Assembly (NCBI GenBank): GCA_902362365.1
Contig: CABIVQ010000087.1
Span: forward strand, 1-6,365
Source: Clostridiaceae bacterium
GTDB lineage: Bacteria; Bacillota; Clostridia; Peptostreptococcales; Peptostreptococcaceae
DNA: 6,365 nucleotides
Direction: 5' to 3'
In this document: positions 6,044 through 6,365 of the stretch, in pieces
How positions within the stretch are numbered: position 1 is the stretch's first letter
How the letters are laid out: every line of letters starts with the position of its first letter
Notes under the pieces: model-generated
Database searches by the model: none
Seen by the model: only the letters and a program-made list of their open reading frames with translations
What the model was told of the DNA's origin: nothing
Position numbers and translations under genes: made by a program

Positions 6044-6181
6044 ATACCTAGGATAAAACAAAAGGTCACATAGCTATTATCTATGTGACCACATTTATTG
6101 CATAATAACGTTAGCCATCATAGATACAAACTTTTGGGGTTTGTACCTATGATGTAAGACTATATATCATAAATACAAACC
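6030..6181 (-). promoter_or_regulatory. Multi-segment transcription attenuator with alternative RNA pairings
   Basis: Segments on the minus-strand RNA: 1 = 6181-6166 (GTTTGTATTTATGAT core), 2 = 6154-6138 (ATCATAGGTACAAAC core), 3 = 6131-6113, 4 = 6090-6078, 5 = 6073-6060, 6 = 6043-6030, 7 = 6023-6010. Pairing 1:2 is about 16 bp with a 12-base loop. Pairing 2:3 is 16 bp with loop CCCAAAA. Pairing 3:4 is about 13-14 bp with one bulged A (6118). Pairing 4:5 is terminator one. Pairing 5:6 is 14 bp and absorbs the first U-tract. Pairing 6:7 is terminator two. The sets {1:2, 3:4, 5:6} and {2:3, 4:5, 6:7} exclude each other; only the second contains terminators. Segment 1 begins at the last base of the leader-peptide stop codon. 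A ribosome at the stop would cover segment 1 and favour termination, while one stalled at the Phe/Tyr codons leaves it free. The pairings are seen in the sequence; the regulatory logic is inferred. Confidence 0.8.
6055..6090 (-). terminator. First intrinsic terminator in the transporter leader (segments 4:5)
   Basis: Reading leftward, GGTCACATAG (6090-6081) and CTATGTGACC (6073-6064) form a perfect ten-bp stem with a seven-base loop, followed by TTTTGTTTT (6063-6055). It is the attenuator hairpin proper. Its left arm is also complementary to the upstream antiterminator segment TATCTATGATGGCT (6126-6113), so formation depends on which hairpin folds before it. Confidence 0.9.
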
Positions 6182-6249
6182 TATCTAAAATAGCTAAAGT
6201 AATAGAACTTATTAACTTTTAATAAATCTAGGTTTATATTAGTATTCAT
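6181..6249 (-). CDS. Phe/Tyr-rich leader peptide of the symporter attenuator
   Basis: A 22-codon frame from ATG (6249-6247) to TAG (6183-6181). A good Shine-Dalgarno sequence AAGGAG (6263-6258) lies eight bases upstream. The peptide ends in KFYYFSYFR, so six of seven consecutive codons (15-21) are Phe or Tyr (TTC TAT TAC TTT AGC TAT TTT). The first half is Asn- and Leu-rich and unremarkable. The stop codon abuts the first strand of the alternative-hairpin region. This layout matches amino-acid leader peptides such as those of the enterobacterial phe, his and trp operons, where the rate of translating particular codons decides transcription read-through. The peptide itself probably has no other role. 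It is too short to be found by length-limited gene callers. Confidence 0.8.
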   Translation of the reverse strand: MNTNINLDLLKVNKFYYFSYFR

Positions 6250-6290
6250 TATTAAATCTCCTTTTAATTTCTTTCGTTTTGTTAACTTAT

Positions 6291-6365
6291 TTATATTTGA
6301 ATCTCGACCCCGATAGGGATTACAATAGTTTCACCACAAAACATATTCCCCCTATAGAAAGGAGT
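6291..6365 (-). other. Open frame at the window edge, coding status uncertain
   Basis: Reading leftward, 24 codons are open from the window edge to TAA (6293-6291), ending in GETIVIPIGVEIQI. It could be the C-terminus of an upstream gene sharing a transcript with the symporter, with 41 bases to the leader-peptide ATG. Against this, the codons (AGG, GGG, GTC, ATC, GAG) are unlike the A/T-ending choices of the other genes here. The stretch also contains ATAGGG (6356-6351) and CCCTAT (6317-6312), which could pair as RNA. No product is recognised. No convincing promoter for the leader was found between here and 6250, so the transcription start may lie beyond the window. Confidence 0.25.

Noticed and set aside
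6010..6090. Similar hairpins as a short CRISPR or dispersed-repeat array
   Set aside because: There are only two units, they are inverted repeats followed by T-runs, and they differ in length and loop. They are tandem terminators, not repeats with spacers.
6004..6365. T-box or other tRNA-sensing riboswitch in the symporter leader
   Set aside because: The structured leader would suit a Firmicute T-box, but no TGGNACCGCG-like T-box sequence is visible on the minus strand. The alternating segments, together with a Phe/Tyr peptide, fit leader-peptide attenuation better.

Overview
The window is AT-rich, low-GC Firmicute DNA. An alpha/beta-type small acid-soluble spore protein, a glycyl-radical enzyme with its activase, strong AGGAGG ribosome sites and A/T-ending codons together point to an anaerobic spore-former. 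The overall style fits Clostridia, probably near Peptostreptococcaceae (Clostridioides, Paeniclostridium, Paraclostridium), but the exact genus cannot be read from the sequence alone.

Left part (1-407): the last codons of an IS30-family transposase and the probable right end of that element lie just upstream of two tRNA genes, tRNA-Arg(TCT) and tRNA-Lys(TTT). These are closed by a strong terminator. A near-perfect palindrome with a candidate promoter then precedes the next gene.

Middle part (432-3523): a Crp/Fnr-family regulator is followed by yjjI (glycyl-radical enzyme of unknown substrate) and yjjW (its radical-SAM activase with two extra ferredoxin-type cysteine clusters). The three genes run in the same direction, tightly spaced, and end at one terminator. 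They look like a self-contained anaerobic enzyme cassette with its own regulator.

Right-middle part (3522-4600): a YitT-family membrane protein has a canonical promoter whose -10 box lies at the centre of a 31-bp palindrome. A spore-protein gene follows, with a sequence resembling a sigma-G promoter. A hairpin between this gene and the next, convergent one can terminate transcription from both sides.

Right part (4614-6365, minus strand): a sodium-symporter (NSS/SNF family) gene is preceded by an unannotated leader of about 290 bases. This leader is the most interesting part of the window. It encodes a 22-codon peptide with a good ribosome site that ends in a run of Phe and Tyr codons (KFYYFSYFR). 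Directly after its stop codon come seven RNA segments that can pair in two mutually exclusive registers: 1:2, 3:4, 5:6, or 2:3, 4:5, 6:7. In the second register 4:5 and 6:7 are two intrinsic terminators in tandem. This has the form of a ribosome-dependent transcription attenuator sensing Phe/Tyr supply, and it suggests that the transporter carries aromatic amino acids.
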